From Nemophila menziesii (lineage: Eukaryota > Streptophyta > Magnoliopsida > Boraginales > Hydrophyllaceae), in the NCBI GenBank assembly GCA_029959085.1, contig JARWIR010000024.1:17906296-17970295 (forward strand): a DNA stretch of 64,000 bases, written 5' to 3'. Under the pieces are notes generated by a model, which worked only from the letters and a program-made list of their open reading frames with translations, was not told the DNA's origin and did no database searches. This document shows, one piece after another, positions 11,045 to 24,630 of this stretch; the first letter of the stretch is position 1; every line of letters starts with the position of its first letter. A program made the position numbers and the translations under genes.

Positions 11045-11065
11045 TCTAAATTCTAGTCCACACTT

Positions 11066-11611
11066 ACTTTAGTAGCGTGGATTAAAAAATGTCTTATAGA
11101 TCTCTCATAATCGTATAACAACATATATGAACTACTAAGAGAAATGTTATAATAAGTAGCTACACAAGCCTGAATAATTATATTTTCCAATCTACTAAAT
11201 AAAATTTTAACATTGTCAGTCTTTTTAACGAGTTTACAAGTTACACCAATCACTTTAGTTTCAAAAAGTAGATTCATTTAACTTTTAATCAAGTTCCATG
11301 AAGGGACCAGAGGAGTAACCTGTAATAATAAATGAGTCAAAGGAAAAAAACAAAAGTATCAACCATACCTCAAAGATATCCTCCTTAGTCCAATAATTAA
11401 TTCTTTGAACAAAGAAGTGAAAAGAGAGGTTAAAGATTTAGCGCCTTTTTCGCTTATTGTCTTCTTAATTTGTCTTCAATTATTACGAGTTTAATGTTGA
11501 AGAACACTCTCAGCTCTTCCCTTGATTATCTTGACCCTATGTACATCCATTTTTACTATATTAAGACCGCCACCATAAAGCCACCAGACCCCATGAACTT
11601 CACGTCATGAG
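11066..11611. other. Spacer without a recognised gene (and its copies)
   Basis: A short minus-strand ORF at 11053-11277 recurs but shows no domain. The rest is AT-rich sequence next to the copia fragment. Copies lie at about 25807-26352, 40516-41060 and 55154-55700. Confidence 0.45.
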
Positions 11612-12185
11612 TTAACCCGAATTTGCTATCTTACAATGCAAGTTTTCATACTTCTCAATAAGTTTCACAAGATAAGGTTTTTGATGAAATTTTAACTTAC
11701 CATGCATTCTGTCATTCTCCATAACCGTATCAAAAATTCGCTTGACTTGACTAAAATCCTTTATGTCAAATTCAAAACTGAGACCTTTAAATTTCTTATC
11801 AACTGAATGGGTAATTAGGAACATATCGTTAACATATAATACTATATAAATTATGCCTTTAGAAGATTCCAGAAAATAGAGACATCTATCAAACTCACTT
11901 ATTTTGAAACCTTAGACAACATCAAAATAATCAATTCTTTAATATTATTTTCTAAGAGTCTGTTTTAATCCATATAAAGATTTTCTAGTAAGCACACATG
12001 ATCAGGGTGTTTAAAATCATAAAACTGTATCATTTAAATTTCTTCTTCAAGTTTACCATGTAAATATATAGTTTAAACATCAAACTTCTCTAGTTCAAGG
12101 TTAAAACATGCAACATAAAAAGACACCATTCTAATAGTTTTGAATTTTACAACAGGAGAAAAAATCTCATTGAAATCAATACACT
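11612..12185 (-). pseudogene. Ty1-copia reverse transcriptase fragment B, unit 1
   Basis: Minus-strand reading with stops shows, in order, 'IDFNEIFSPVVK', 'LELEKFDV', 'HGKLEEEI', 'LYVNDMFLI' (catalytic YVDD changed to YVND) and 'FEFDIKDFSQVKRIF'. The order and spacing match the copia RT domain. It is inactive because of stops and the altered catalytic Asp. The 70-codon ORF at 11612-11824 is its longest open remnant. Confidence 0.85.
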
Positions 12186-12581
12186 ATAACATTTAGTTAC
12201 ATGTCTAGAATTATATCTAAGGGATCATTAACAAAAATGACTTCTATTATTTTAGAAATCAATTTACGTTCAATAAATTATTTATCCTTAGGGTTTTCAA
12301 CAAGAATCCAAGTATTTTGTATGTCATTGATAATAAACGACATAATTAGAAAAAGTTAAGAGATTCCGTATATAAATTCGATAAAAAGTTAAAAGATTGA
12401 ATCAACCATATGTCAAACTATCCAGAAAGCTCAAGATTCTACTAGACAGATTTTGTCAAAGTGTTTCTATTACATGATCTTATAACATGGATAACTTTCC
12501 AATTCTGAAGTATTTCCATCCATTTTCCAAATTTTTTTAGTCAAAAATAAACTTCAATAACCCCAAAAAATTATTTACACA

Positions 12582-13939
12582 TTAGCCAATACCAGTTTGT
12601 TCGAACTCTAACTTTAACATCTTAGCTAATGGGGAGGGATGAAAGTCACTCCAGAGACTAAACAAACCTCCACGGAGATTTTCTTTAGCCACCCAATTGG
12701 CTAACCTATTATTATATCTCTTAACATAAGAGATTTTTAGCTTATACATATCTTTACAAAATATGATGGTATTAACCAAAACCTTAGTAATACTAGTAAT
12801 TTTATATTTTGCATTGATTTGATTAATAATAAGACTATTATCACTCTCAATTTACACACATCCAGGGGTACTTTGAAGCCATCTCACAATCAACAAAGAT
12901 TGCTCTACCTTCTGTATCTGCAATTGAGTTGGTTTATATCTCTTTTGCAAAACCTTCCACTAGATTTTCTGTTGAACCCTAAACACAAGAAAAAGCTGCT
13001 TTATTAGAGATTAAAATAACCAAGACATCATTGTTAATCTTAAACTTACCATAAGCTGGGGGTCCACTTAGACTTTCTACAAATATTATCATAACAAGAG
13101 TTAAACAATAACTTTTCACTCCTTATGTAATTCAATTGATTTTGGTTACCACTTCTCAAACTACCAGCATTCCTTTCAGAGTTGAGATTTTTACTTGAGC
13201 CAAAATTTTGCTGATTAATATCCTTAGAAGTATTAGCGTTAGCCTGAGTATACACATCATAGGCTATAATAGATTTTTGTAATGTATTTAGAGGGTCAGG
13301 TGCCTTTAAATATATATTCATTTCTTCCTTTTCAGATGAACCAGGCAATAAAGAAAGAATGTTCTCCTAAATCTGAAATCAAATCAGCTGTGTCAATTGC
13401 GCTAAGTCTAACAAAGTAAATCTATTTCTGGATATTGCAAAATGGTTTAATAATAGAGTTATAGCTCAGTGGACTAGCCAACCACATTGCCCTAGCCCAA
13501 GAGCATTGAAATAATAAGTGTTAAATAGTTATATCCTATTCATCATAAATTTCACAAATATGAGATTCTAATGATCATCTTTTATACCTATTTTCATTTG
13601 TTGCTAACCCATTTCACAACATATCCATATAATTTTTTTGATTTTTGGTATAACTTTCATCTGTCAAATAAATTTCCAATCCTTTGTTTCCAACATAAAA
13701 GAGCTACTGCCCTTCTTTGTATTCTTATTAATGTCATGTAATTGTTGAGCCCTCTAAAACTTGTTATAACACTCTTTAACGGTGATATTACCACTCTTGG
13801 AACAGGTCCAAAATGCAGTATCAAAATAGTAGAAAAGAGGAATGTCTAACTTACAAATGGTTGGTACAACATTATCATTGAAAGTCTTAAAGTCAATAGA
13901 TAATAAGATTGAGAACTCAAGAGACTCATGGCCAAGCAA
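12582..13939 (-). pseudogene. LINE remnant: RT C-terminus, zf-RVT and RNase H, unit 1
   Basis: On the minus strand, from high to low: 'FWTCSKSGNITVKECYNKF' (about 13820-13754), the typical segment before zf-RVT; then a frame with stops containing 'HLLFQCSWARAMWLASPL' (about 13530-13450), the zf-RVT His/Cys motif; then 'KWTPSLW' (about 13070), the usual lead-in to the RNase H domain; then 'RYNNRLANWVAKE' (about 12710-12670), the C-terminal RNase H (RVT_3) motif. The order matches a plant L1-type ORF2 C-terminus. Stops and frame changes make it inactive. Confidence 0.85.
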
Positions 13940-14634
13940 GTATTGGTGTGCAATTCGTTTACAAATTTAAGTCATAGTAATAAATTATCATTTAACGTTG
14001 CAAATTAATGATAATGTTTGAAACATTTTTTTCCATGAAGTATTATGATTGACTAAAGGAAATAATGAAGTTAAGAAACAATCAACTATGCACTTATTAA
14101 GTTGAAATAGTCACATATGATATGTTGTTAGGAAAATGTAAATTTTTACTCTAATTTAGATGAATCAAAGGAAATTCTGGGTTGTTGATTGCCTATTTTT
14201 CTGAACAAATTAACCAAAAATGAAGATTGTTACATTTTCTACTAAGTCCCAAGTAAAGCATTCTAGGCATAGGAATATTTCTATTGGAAATGGAAAAATA
14301 CTTATAGTTTTGAAAAAGAACAATGCTTCCTGATTCAGGTACCAGTTAGAGGCAATCAATATTTGTAAGCTAGATCATATGGAGCATGAATTAATCGAAA
14401 ATAAAGTATCCTTTATACGTGATTTTCACATAAGTTAGCGCATATATGACAATACTCCATAGATAGTTATTGCAAAGGTATAAGCCCATTAAATATACAA
14501 TGATCAGTTAACTAAATATACCGTGTCAAAAGCATAATTCTACAATGCACCGTATATATATCTATATATACATATACCCTTATATATATCCTATTAAGTT
14601 TGTTTGGAAGAAATAAATCGTTAGCAAATATGAC
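13940..14634. other. Spacer with weak exon-like stretches (and its copies)
   Basis: No recognised gene. On the minus strand a splice-acceptor-like 'ctgaatcag' near 14333 is followed by two open frames of about 40-50 codons, neither of which I recognise. A TA-rich microsatellite lies at about 14551-14590. Copies lie at about 28679-29376, 43379-44076 and 58028-58727. Units 2 and 4 have an extra 'agt' near 29158 and 58500. Confidence 0.4.
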
Positions 14635-15115
14635 CTGAGTGAAGCTCCTAAAGGGTTCCTCCCTTAATCCATGCGCACCAATGACATAGGGCCTGCATAT
14701 TTTAACAGAGTAAATCAGTCAAACAAAAATTAATGCTTTTTAAAAGCTGAGATTTAGTGAGGATTACCTTCAATGATTAGACACAATTAAGTACTAATCA
14801 AGATTGTTTGCAAATTTGTATATCTCTTCAAGCTTCTTTTGGCAATCCACCACAATGGCATCGTTTGTAAATGTCTCCTCTGGGAGACGACAAGGAAATC
14901 CATAACCATGTGATGAAATAGAATTATGTTGTTGTATGAACTACTCAATATCAAGTGATTTTTGGATGGACTTGATCGGTGGGTAATATGTGTGATATAT
15001 TTTTGATGCATAAAGATTTCGATTTACCTCGATGTGGACCATGCAGCCACTCCACCAAAAAAGTGTATAAGCACTCCTCTTCTCCATTTTTAAAGCGATG
15101 TTTTTTATGTCACAC
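14635..15115 (-). other. Candidate terminal exons of an unrecognised spliced gene, junction 1/2
   Basis: Three exon-like blocks bounded by AG/GT lie in minus order at 15115-15028 (88 bp), 14940-14794 (coding, then TAG) and 14692-14635 (58 bp). The first block is open in one frame and leaves phase 0. It joins in frame to the second, whose 48 codons include 'GYGFPCRLPEETF' and 'DCQKKLEEIYKFANNLD' before a stop. The third has a single natural-looking frame, 'PYVIGAHGLREEPFRSFTQ', so it may belong to an alternative or older gene structure. No family is recognised. The locus would start near 16550, in unit 2. It could equally be a decayed gene. Confidence 0.3.
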
Positions 15116-16326
15116 CTACCAAATATACAAATCAAACAATGTTAAGCAAATCAAATTTCTTGTGATAGCTACAAAACTAAGTGATAACTATTACTTGGAG
15201 AAACAAAAACATATTTTTTTTAAATTTTCAAATGAATGTACAATCAAGCTTTCAAACTTCCTTGGGTCTTTTGTTGCACTAATATGCTAATGGAGGATTG
15301 GGGATGAAATCTGTTAGATTGTCAAGTAGAGAGACCTCCTTACAAAATAGGGGTGGAAGAAGATGCATAAAACCAAGATTTATGGATGATAGTGATGGAT
15401 AAAAAATAATTTTTAAACTGATTTATTTGTTAGAATGTAAGAAATGTGTATGTGGCTTCATTTTGTGGGATGACAGAGTTTGGATAGGCAGAGGAGATGC
15501 TACACATATTACTGCCTCGTGTATCACTGAAGTTAGCTTGAATAGAACTTTGTCTTAGAGGGGAAAAATCGATTTTCTCTGTTTACTTAGTCTATTTGTA
15601 GTAGAAATTAGTTGATAATATTAAGAATATTCAATAGGTGATTATCTGGGGCAGCCATTTAAGTATGTAATACTTCTTGTGGCGCACTGTACATGACAAA
15701 TTGCTCACTGCTACAACATTGATACTTAGAGGAATTGGATTATTAAATTGGTAATTTGACTTATACATAGTAAAAAATTGTTCAAATAGAATACCAAATG
15801 CATAATTTCAGATTTAGGCAGCTTTTCCATATTTTTAGCCTTTGTTTCCTTATCTTCAATTACCATGCTAATCTCTTTCCATAAGTTGTAGTCTTTGACT
15901 TGGACTCTAATTAATCTCCATGATTATCTTTAAAGCTTCACACTAAATAAACAATTAAACCCAATATGCTCTAAAAATAATAATTCACTAAATCAAGACT
16001 CAAAATAGGAAAGTGCACTATTTCTCAAGAAAAACGACTATTATGACTTCTAAATCACTAAAAATGATGTCTCATCTTAATATAAATCTATCACAAATGA
16101 GGAGACATCACCTAGAAAAAAATGTAGACGTTGTAACATCAAAAACTCGATGAACACAAATGGTGATATTCGATAAACAACTACTTAAACACGAAACACT
16201 GAAGAAAATAAACAATTCCAGCAAACTTAAACACATATTCTTCGCATATTCCTAAAAACCCAGCTAAAACAAGTTAAAAAAAAGTAGAAAAAACTTATAG
16301 GCTGGATAGTGATAGCGAGAGAGAGT

Positions 16327-16339
16327 AGTGCGAGAGAGA

Positions 16340-16412
<73 letters not shown>
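16327..16412. repeat. (GA)n microsatellite, unit 2
   Basis: The pure run is 69 bp (16344-16412), the same length as in unit 1. Confidence 0.95.
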
Positions 16413-16417
<5 letters not shown>

Positions 16418-17609
16418 GTAACTGAGCATGGCTAGAGAGATTAACCAACGTGGGTATGAGTGTTAGTGTAGAAGGAATTTTATGGGAGTGAGTATTAGGG
16501 TTTGAAAAAATAGTATATATAGTGTTAGGAAACATTTGAGGGTATAAAAGTAATTGGGTAAATAGTCTTATAGTGTTAAAATTAGTTTGTGGCCTTAAGT
16601 AAGAAGTGGGTATAAAGCCGGTTTTGTTGGGTCCAGTGGTGTCTTCAAGACCCCTTGGGTAATAATCTCATTATATATTTGTGATTTTTGTTTTTATATA
16701 AAAAATTCAAAAAACGTTAAACCCCAGACTCCCTAGATTCAATCCCCACACCCCATCCCACTTTAGTTTCTTGATCAGCCCCCCTGGAAATTGGTAACAT
16801 GAGTCAAGATGGCTATCAAGTCTAAACCAGTTCCGAGACCGAACCCTCTTCAATTCACGCTACCAAACCCACCATCCACATTCAATTCTATAGTCACCTT
16901 GAATCCTAACACACTATTCCACTATGAGTCTATGATTGAAATCAAACATAGGGGAGTTGATTAGCAATATATACATGTAATAATTCTCGTCCACCATTTT
17001 TCACCTCTTTATCGTGTTATTATCATCTTCTCCATTGCAATTTCTTCTAAATCTCGAATCATTCTCGATTATTTAGTTAAATTTTTTTAAGATGAAATTT
17101 TACAATGGGTGGTCTCCATAACAAGTGTATTTAATAGTCTTTTCACTTTAACGATGTTCAAAATTGATTCATTAAACCTTATTGTCGGACTTCACTGGCT
17201 TGAAACAGCGTTTGTAGCTCAAGCACTTTCGTTTCTTCGTTGTTTTGGGCTAATTGCACTATTGGTCCCCGTATTATGCGAATTAGCAAATAAACGTTGA
17301 GTAGTTTCCTGCAGACTAAACAACTAAAAGGGGAATTGAGTTAGTAATGTGATTCAGCAAATTCTAAGCGTATGACTTTATGCAAGGCAAATAAGAAGTT
17401 TTTTTTTTTTTGAAAAAAAAATGGTCTTTGTGTGAATTTGGATACTAACATGGGTATTTTTGCTACTTCCATTAATACATGATTATGTTTGACTATTCTG
17501 TATAAAACAAGGACCAGTGGTGAAAATCACCCTTTACTATTCTAAGCATGTTGATTTCTAATGGCTTCTATAAGCTCATTAGCTCAATATCAGTAACGTT
17601 TTTTTTTTG

Positions 17610-17691
17610 TTTTGCTGAATCAATAATCACTTTATTAATGGAGTGACTTTTTTTTTTGCTGAATCAATAATCATTTTACTAATGGCGTGAC
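17610..17691. repeat. 44-bp tandem duplication, unit 2
   Basis: Same duplicated 'gctgaatcaataatca' block as at 2665-2746, with a T-run length change. Confidence 0.85.
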
Positions 17692-18094
17692 ACACGGCAG
17701 CAAATCTATAAATCCAGGACAGTATGCTAAAATTATTCCTTGGGACTAAAATTTAGAATACTCAAAAGTGGAATTCAAAACATCGCCTGATACATTTTCA
17801 TTTATTTTTTGAGTTAATTTACTAGTCTGGGTTGGGCTAAAAGTCTTGTACAAATATTTAGTCCAGGTACAACTAATACCCAGGCCAGTGGCTAATTTAT
17901 TTTTTTGTTAATGTTTTTCCCTAGAAAAAAATGGACAAATTCACAATATATCAAAAGACAATACTGCAACTCTAATCGAATAATAATATAATCCAAAAAG
18001 TAAACATATTTATCGAAAATATGCCAAGTTTTAAATAGAAAAAAAATAAACTAGTCTACTACTAGCATAATAATAGTCTCTCATCCACAATATT

Positions 18095-19088
18095 TTAGCT
18101 TTCCACTTTACTCAATCCTGTAGTTTTACAAACAGGGCATATATTCTTCTGCATCAGCCACTGCTTTATACATTCCGCGTGAAATTCATGGCCACACTCC
18201 AATGTTCCAAGCTCATCTCTGTCTTTATACTCCTCCTACAAATCATCATAGTAAAAGAATATCAGACACTGTTTATAATATTGTAAATTAAAAAAAGAAA
18301 ATCAAATGGTTATTACCTGACATACACAGCAAGGTTCCTCCGGTTCTACCTGGGTATCTGTCCTAATAACAATACCTCCTCCTCCTGAATATCTCCTCTG
18401 CTTTAACTTCTTGTTGATGGTTTCTGTATTCAACCCTTTGCATACATCTCCGATCTGTTCCTCCAATGCTAATAACTCCTGTATTATTATACACTCATTA
18501 TCAAGTGGTGGTGGAGGAGAAGGAGGAGGAGGTGGTGGAGGAGAAGGAGAAACATACCTCGTATGACATGTTATCAACGTCGAGTCGCATATCTCTATGC
18601 CTATCCTGTATATCATTAATTCCAGCAGCATGCTCCAATAACATAACATCCTGTTTAAATATCCTCAACTTAGACTTAATTCTTAACAAAAAACATTAAA
18701 AATCAGATAATGCAAAAAAAAAAAAAACCTCGTATCTAAGGCCTTGGAAACTACGCATAACATCTAATATGTTCCGAATTTGCTGCATAAATTAAAACAC
18801 TAAAAATTAGCCAAAAAAATAAAATAAAGAAAAGTTAGTTATAAGTATTTAACAAACATACCTCGGAGACTTCTCTATGCCTATCTTGTCTGAGACCAGC
18901 TAAAACTTGAGTTGCATAAAGTCCAACAGTACTACTTAGATGTTTATCCATTAACATTGATGATCTATATGACCTCTCACTGGGGCCCACTTCATTATCA
19001 ACACTCGGTGACGACATTATTCCCCTTTGCACCATCTCTGATATTCTCTCTGATGGATCCCAGTTCACCGGAGCTTCATTATCAAAAT
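18095..19088 (-). CDS. RING-H2 E3 ubiquitin ligase, MBR1/2-RHG1A-like (unit 2, intact frame)
   Basis: Exons at 19088-18862, 18782-18729, 18650-18558, 18478-18317 and 18235-18095. The predicted protein matches the unit 1 copy through the visible 224 residues, with all eight RING-H2 zinc ligands and every GT-AG boundary present. The exon 4 donor is the better CAG|GTAATA. Intron 3 is 3 bp longer because of a change in its purine-rich GGA repeat. As in unit 1, the N-terminus and start codon are unresolved. This is the best candidate for a functional copy in the window. Confidence 0.85.
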
Positions 19089-20870
19089 CTAATTAAGCAA
19101 TATAATTAACATCAGATAACGTGGAATCAAGAGAAATGAGGATTATATACATTTATTAAAAGATCAAACAAATCAAGAAAACCAAGAATTTAACAAGGCC
19201 ACAGAAAATGCTTGAAATGGAAAAAACCATGATTAGATCGCGCTAAGCTTAGAAATCGAATCGAAGTGCTCAAAAAATTTTGAAGTAAAATTATAGAGCA
19301 AGTGAGTATTTTGAGTGATTAAAGAGAGATTTTACGTTACATATATATAGCTGAATTGAATATTTATGAAGTACAGCTGTTTAACAAGTAAGAACAACTG
19401 TGACTTGCTCTTTTCTGTTTATATTTATGATTTTTATTTAACCTAAAAAAAGTCGCGTTAAAAAAACAATCTCAGTCAAACATTAGATATCCGAGTTAAG
19501 AGAAGTAACACAAAGGTCATTACTTTTGACATTAGGAGGGTGTTTTTTGGTTTTACTGTTATTAAAATTAATTGCACAGAGGGTTTGTGTTTTGCTAAAT
19601 AGCAAAGTATACACATGTATTTCAAAACTAGCGAATATGTGTGTGTTATACATAACATTGCGAATCTATCCTCCACGGGGGTATAATTGCTATTATCTAA
19701 TGACACGGGTATATAAGTTACTAGTTCGAATTGACTATTGTGCATAATACAAGGAGCAATGGTGCTATTTACCTTTATTCTCACTATTACGTTTAGCAAA
19801 AGATCGTTAACGAATAAATATTAAAACCCGTGATCATATTATTTAATTAAAGATTAATTTCCCAAACCCTCGAAAATTCAAACTAATAAAATCACTTGCA
19901 AGAGTTTAAACAAGTTAATAGCATAAGAATGAACACATAAACTATTTCAGACACACAAGATGAAGCATCATAGGAAGACACTAACACTGAACTTACCCGA
20001 GAATGAACTATATGCTTTACCATGGTTAAATTATCAACAAATTACACCAGAAAGCATAAATATAACAAACCATATACACATATTAGAATGTAGAGATAGA
20101 AAAACAGTAAGTTGTATAAGTCTTGCAAAGATTCCAAAACATATTCACCCAACTTAAATCAATTCTTCATTGAAAAGACTTACAAAGATAGCAAATTAAG
20201 TACAAAAACAAAATCTATTTCACTACCAACCACAAACACTCTTTAAAATGGGGAAAAATCAGAACGTTTTTAGATGGAAGATGAAGAAAATCATAACTTG
20301 TAAATCATAAATCATATAGTCAAACTATACGACTCAATTTTCATATGTAATTTACAAAGAAAAAAAACCAATTAACGCCATGTCTAACAAACTTCTTATT
20401 TCTTTTTGACCAAAAAAAACCATCATAACATTTCTACCTTTTTAATAAGACATTCTCATTCATAATTATTATTTTCAAGTATTAGGGTAAAGTGGAAATT
20501 GTAAAATTTTAGAGACCATAAACAGTAATTTAAAGATCAAATGTATTACCTTTGAAATATAATGACCAACGATCTTCTCGTAAACACAGAAATCTTAATT
20601 TTTCCCCTAATTTGGCCGACACAAAGTAAAAATAAGAGAGAAGAAGAAGACGTAACTCTGTAATGAATAATAATACAATATATATGAGACTTTTAGGTTT
20701 TCAATCTAAACCATCCAAATATATATAAAATCAAAAGTTGATAGTCATCCACGTGTAAACGATCTAAGATATCATTTAGTGAATGGGCCCAACTTTATAA
20801 TAAGTCAAGTAGTAGAAATGTGGCCCAAAAGAAAAAACTAGAAACTCATTAGAAAATAAGAATTGAACAA

Positions 20871-21330
20871 TGAGTTTCACAAGATTAGGTTTTTTATGAA
20901 GTATAAACTTACCATATAAAAAATTCTCTTAACTTGACCAAAATCTTTCATGTCAAATTCAAAATTGAGACCTTCTTTTAATTTCTTAATTCTCTGAACT
21001 GAATGGATAATTAGTAACATATCATCAACGTATAATACTTTATAAATTATGTTTTTATAAAATTCAAGAAAATTGAGACATCTATCAAATTCACATGTTT
21101 TGAAACCTAAGTCAAGAACAAAAGAATAAAATCTTTTATACCATTATTTGGGAGACTATTTTAATCCATATAAATATATTTTTGTAAACTTACATGAACT
21201 AGGTTTTTACAATCATAAAATTCCCTTGAGTATCTCATATTAATCTCTTCTTCAAGTTCACCATGTTAAAATATTGTTTAAACAATTTCTACTTTAAGGT
21301 AAAAATTTGCAACATATGAATACATTGATA
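20871..21330 (-). pseudogene. Ty1-copia reverse transcriptase fragment A, unit 2
   Basis: Same decayed RT fragment with the 'YVDD' core, uninterrupted. The empty MITE target is at 20915-20923. Confidence 0.8.
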
Positions 21331-21574
21331 GTTTGATTTTGACAGGAAAAAGTCACATTTATCATTTCTTTTCATATAAGACACATTTATCATTCTTATA
21401 AACACACCTTATGCATTTTGAAAATGCAACCTATATCATCTAACACTCCAAGAAATATAAGGTTTCTTTTTTTTTATCAGGCTATCATCTCACTTTAGTA
21501 AGGGTTACCATTTTCCCATTATATGTTCTCAAGTTTTCTGATACAAGTAGGACAAATTAGCTTACATGAACTTA

Positions 21575-21699
21575 AAATACTTTCAAGCTAGATTGACATG
21601 TTTCTAAGAGTATTCTTGTATATCCATAAAAATATATTATAGGAAAATGAAATACTTTCAAGCTAGATTGACATGTTTCTAAAAGTATTCTTATATACA
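21575..21699. repeat. 75-bp tandem duplication, unit 2
   Basis: Same doubled block as at 6816-6940. Confidence 0.88.
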
Positions 21700-22339
21700 A
21701 ATCTATCTATTAGGCTCTCTCTAAATATATATATCCTTGTTTTCTATTTTATATCTTTTGAGTATGCAACTCTAAATATTAAGAGATTAATTTATCTCAA
21801 TATGTGAAAGTAAGATATTAACAGAATCTAAACACTAACTCTCAATATTTATAGCATAAGATTGATTTTAAATAGAAATCCTAATTTTATCAGATATAAG
21901 AGCGAGAAATAAGAAGAATATTAATTCGATAATGAATAATGATACAATATTTGAACTTTGGGTATGTATATGAGACCCCTTAGGTCTTCAATTTGAGTAA
22001 TCCAAATGTATAAGAAATCAGGATTTTATAGTCATCAACGTGTAAGGTATATGGACTAAATGATATAGTAAATGCCACATCCTTATAATAAGTCAAGTAG
22101 CAGATCACAGATGCAACCTAAAAGAAGAAGCCAACAAATCAATAATCATAAGTCCCATATGGAAATAAGAATTGTGATTTACCAATTACAACAAGAACTA
22201 CACACATGCAATGATCAATCTCGTTTATTTGTGCATGAGATATACTTTGATAAATGAGGTCAATGTAATATGGCTCTAAAGTTGTAGGAAAAGTAACAAT
22301 CAGTGACACACACATACCCCTATCCCCATCCCCATCCCA

Positions 22340-22340
22340 T

Positions 22341-22373
<33 letters not shown>
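22340..22373. repeat. (CA)n(TA)n microsatellite, unit 2
   Basis: The AT run is 19 bp (22355-22373). Confidence 0.95.
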
Positions 22374-23079
22374 AAGATTTAAAATTTCATGTATAACAAA
22401 ACATAACATCAATAAAGTGATCTTATTTTCTTCGCTGAGTTTTTTGTCAAATTTCTGCTAAAATAACCTTAGAGAAATAAGAGTTCATTATGAAAAAGCA
22501 TCACGAAGTTCTGTATACATATTTTTTTGTTAAGGCGAGATTTTTGAATTAGGAAAGTCAAATGATGTGGCCAATGGTCATGTATCTCTCTCCATTCAAC
22601 TCAAAATCTAGTTAGACTTGTATTATGTAATTTATGTTACACCGTGTGACATTCATATTGATGTTACGTGTTGTAATTTAGGATATTAACTTCTCATTTG
22701 TGCATAGTTTTTCTTGTTATCTTTTATTTTCTTAATTTTTGCTTTATCTATTCTTGTTAAGAATAGGATATTACTTCTTACAATAAATAAGGGTACCTTG
22801 TGACAGGCTACATGGTTGTGAATTTTTAAGTAGTTGATCAAGAGGAACATTAATTGGGTACAACATCCATCGATAGCAATCAAATTCTTAAAGAACTCTA
22901 GTGGGTGAAATGTGGTAGGGAAGCACTGAATAATGGAGATGTGGGGTTCGGCAGTGTACGGTTGGGGATTTGGGGTGGGATTTTCCTTTTCATTTTAACA
23001 TAGTAACTGATTTTGAATATACCCAACAACGTAATTTAAACAAAATCAAAATATAAATAAAGAAAAAAGAAATGTAGTA

Positions 23080-23336
23080 CTCCCTCCGTCCACAAAATGT
23101 TATCATTATTTCAAAAAGTAATTGTCCACACAAGATTGTTTATTCAGAAAACCTAAATATTTTTCATTCTCTATACCATATCTACCCCTAATTAAATATT
23201 TAAATTTATATTTCTAATAATAATTTAAGATTTCAAAACACATTATGAGGGGTATATTAGTAAACATAGAATATAGCATTTACATTTCTTAGTTTGAGTG
23301 AAGAAAAGTTTGACAACCTTTTGTGGACGGAGGGAG
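23080..23336. mobile_element. Stowaway MITE 1, unit 2
   Basis: Same 257-bp element at the same place in the unit, so it was inserted before the tandem amplification. Confidence 0.95.
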
Positions 23337-23488
23337 TAATACAATAGAAGTTGAAAAAACTATTTCACCATAATAATAATCTGTGTTATCATCAAAGGAC
23401 CATTGAAACTTTAAATCATATGTATTTGAAAAATTTATTCATTCAATAACGACAAGCTATCAATTTACCATTTTACCTTCTTTAAATA

Positions 23489-23737
23489 TTCCATCAGTTT
23501 CTAAATATATATTTACTTAGCTTTTCACGTAGATTCAGAAATGTAATGATTGAATTATCATTTAATCTATTGCTCATTATAAAGTAAACTTAAATGTATA
23601 TTGAAGAATATAAATTATAATTTTCTAATAGGGTAACACTGAAAAAGTTGATTTTTTTGTCTCAATATTATATCTAGATAATTATTTTAGAACTATTTTT
23701 TTTTACTAAATGAAAATTTCTTTAGGAACAGAGGGAG
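23489..23737. mobile_element. Degraded Stowaway MITE 2, unit 2
   Basis: Same element as at 8749-8997. Confidence 0.75.
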
Positions 23738-24630
23738 TAATAAACATTAAATTTCTTTTTTATAAAGTATTTATATTAAAAGGTAAATGAAAGAAATTTC
23801 AAAAGTTCACCTGATCCCGGATCGGGTACCAACTCCTCCCAAAGACCTGATCAAATAAACATTATGAAGCAATGAACAATTTACTAGAAGGAGGTTATAT
23901 CTAAAACATCTATCCAATAATTCGGTATCTACTTTCATATTCCTAGTGGTTAGACTACTCCACAAAGACCAAGAGGTGCTGGGATAAAATCTTATTTGAG
24001 TCAAAATAACTCTGAATCCAAAGTGGGTCTCAGATGTATAAAAAAAGAAACATGATTAAATGAGAATATGATACCTACAAGAAATAAAATCTCTATTTTT
24101 TTCACATAACATGCCGAGTCTTCCATCTAGTCATAGACATATTCTTCAATACTTGAGTAATACCATGGTATTCAGTGTGAATTGTAACCTTTAATACATA
24201 AAGGAGTTTTTAGTTTAAAAGAATTGACTCTCCTTTAAAAACTGAGCTATATCAAAGGGTATTACATTTACAAAAGCCTGGAGAACTAGTCTTGTCAGAA
24301 CTAACAACAAAAATATCGGTAATCTCACATTCTTCAACAAAATAAGCATCAACAAAGATATTGAGGTCTGAAATTGGGCACCCAAATTAGAATTTTAGGC
24401 AAAGGAAGAGGGTATCAATCTTGAGATGACATCCCAACACTTCCATCATTCCAATAGAAGCCATGGAATATTTTTATAAGGATGACCCCTAAAATGATAA
24501 CTGTATCATGTTTAATTGTAAGTTCTCAAAATTGTCTCCATTCAAGCAATTAATATATTCTAGATAGTATTAAATACAAAAGTGGTAGAAGTTTCACGAC
24601 TCCAAATATCCTTAGTACCTCTCTTAATAA

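Larger units (their letters stand above)
1..14943. repeat. Tandem unit 1
   Basis: The longest unit. It has an intact RING-H2 gene and is the only unit with the 179-bp Mutator-type MITE at 5976-6154. Its body is closest to unit 2: they share the 6-bp variants around 3500-3600 and the Lys codon in the RING gene where units 3 and 4 have Thr. Confidence 0.93.

Noticed and set aside
13456..13520. tRNA-like 'tagctcagtgg' stretch
   Set aside because: No T-loop, no acceptor stem pairing and no anticodon arm; the sequence lies inside the LINE zf-RVT remnant.
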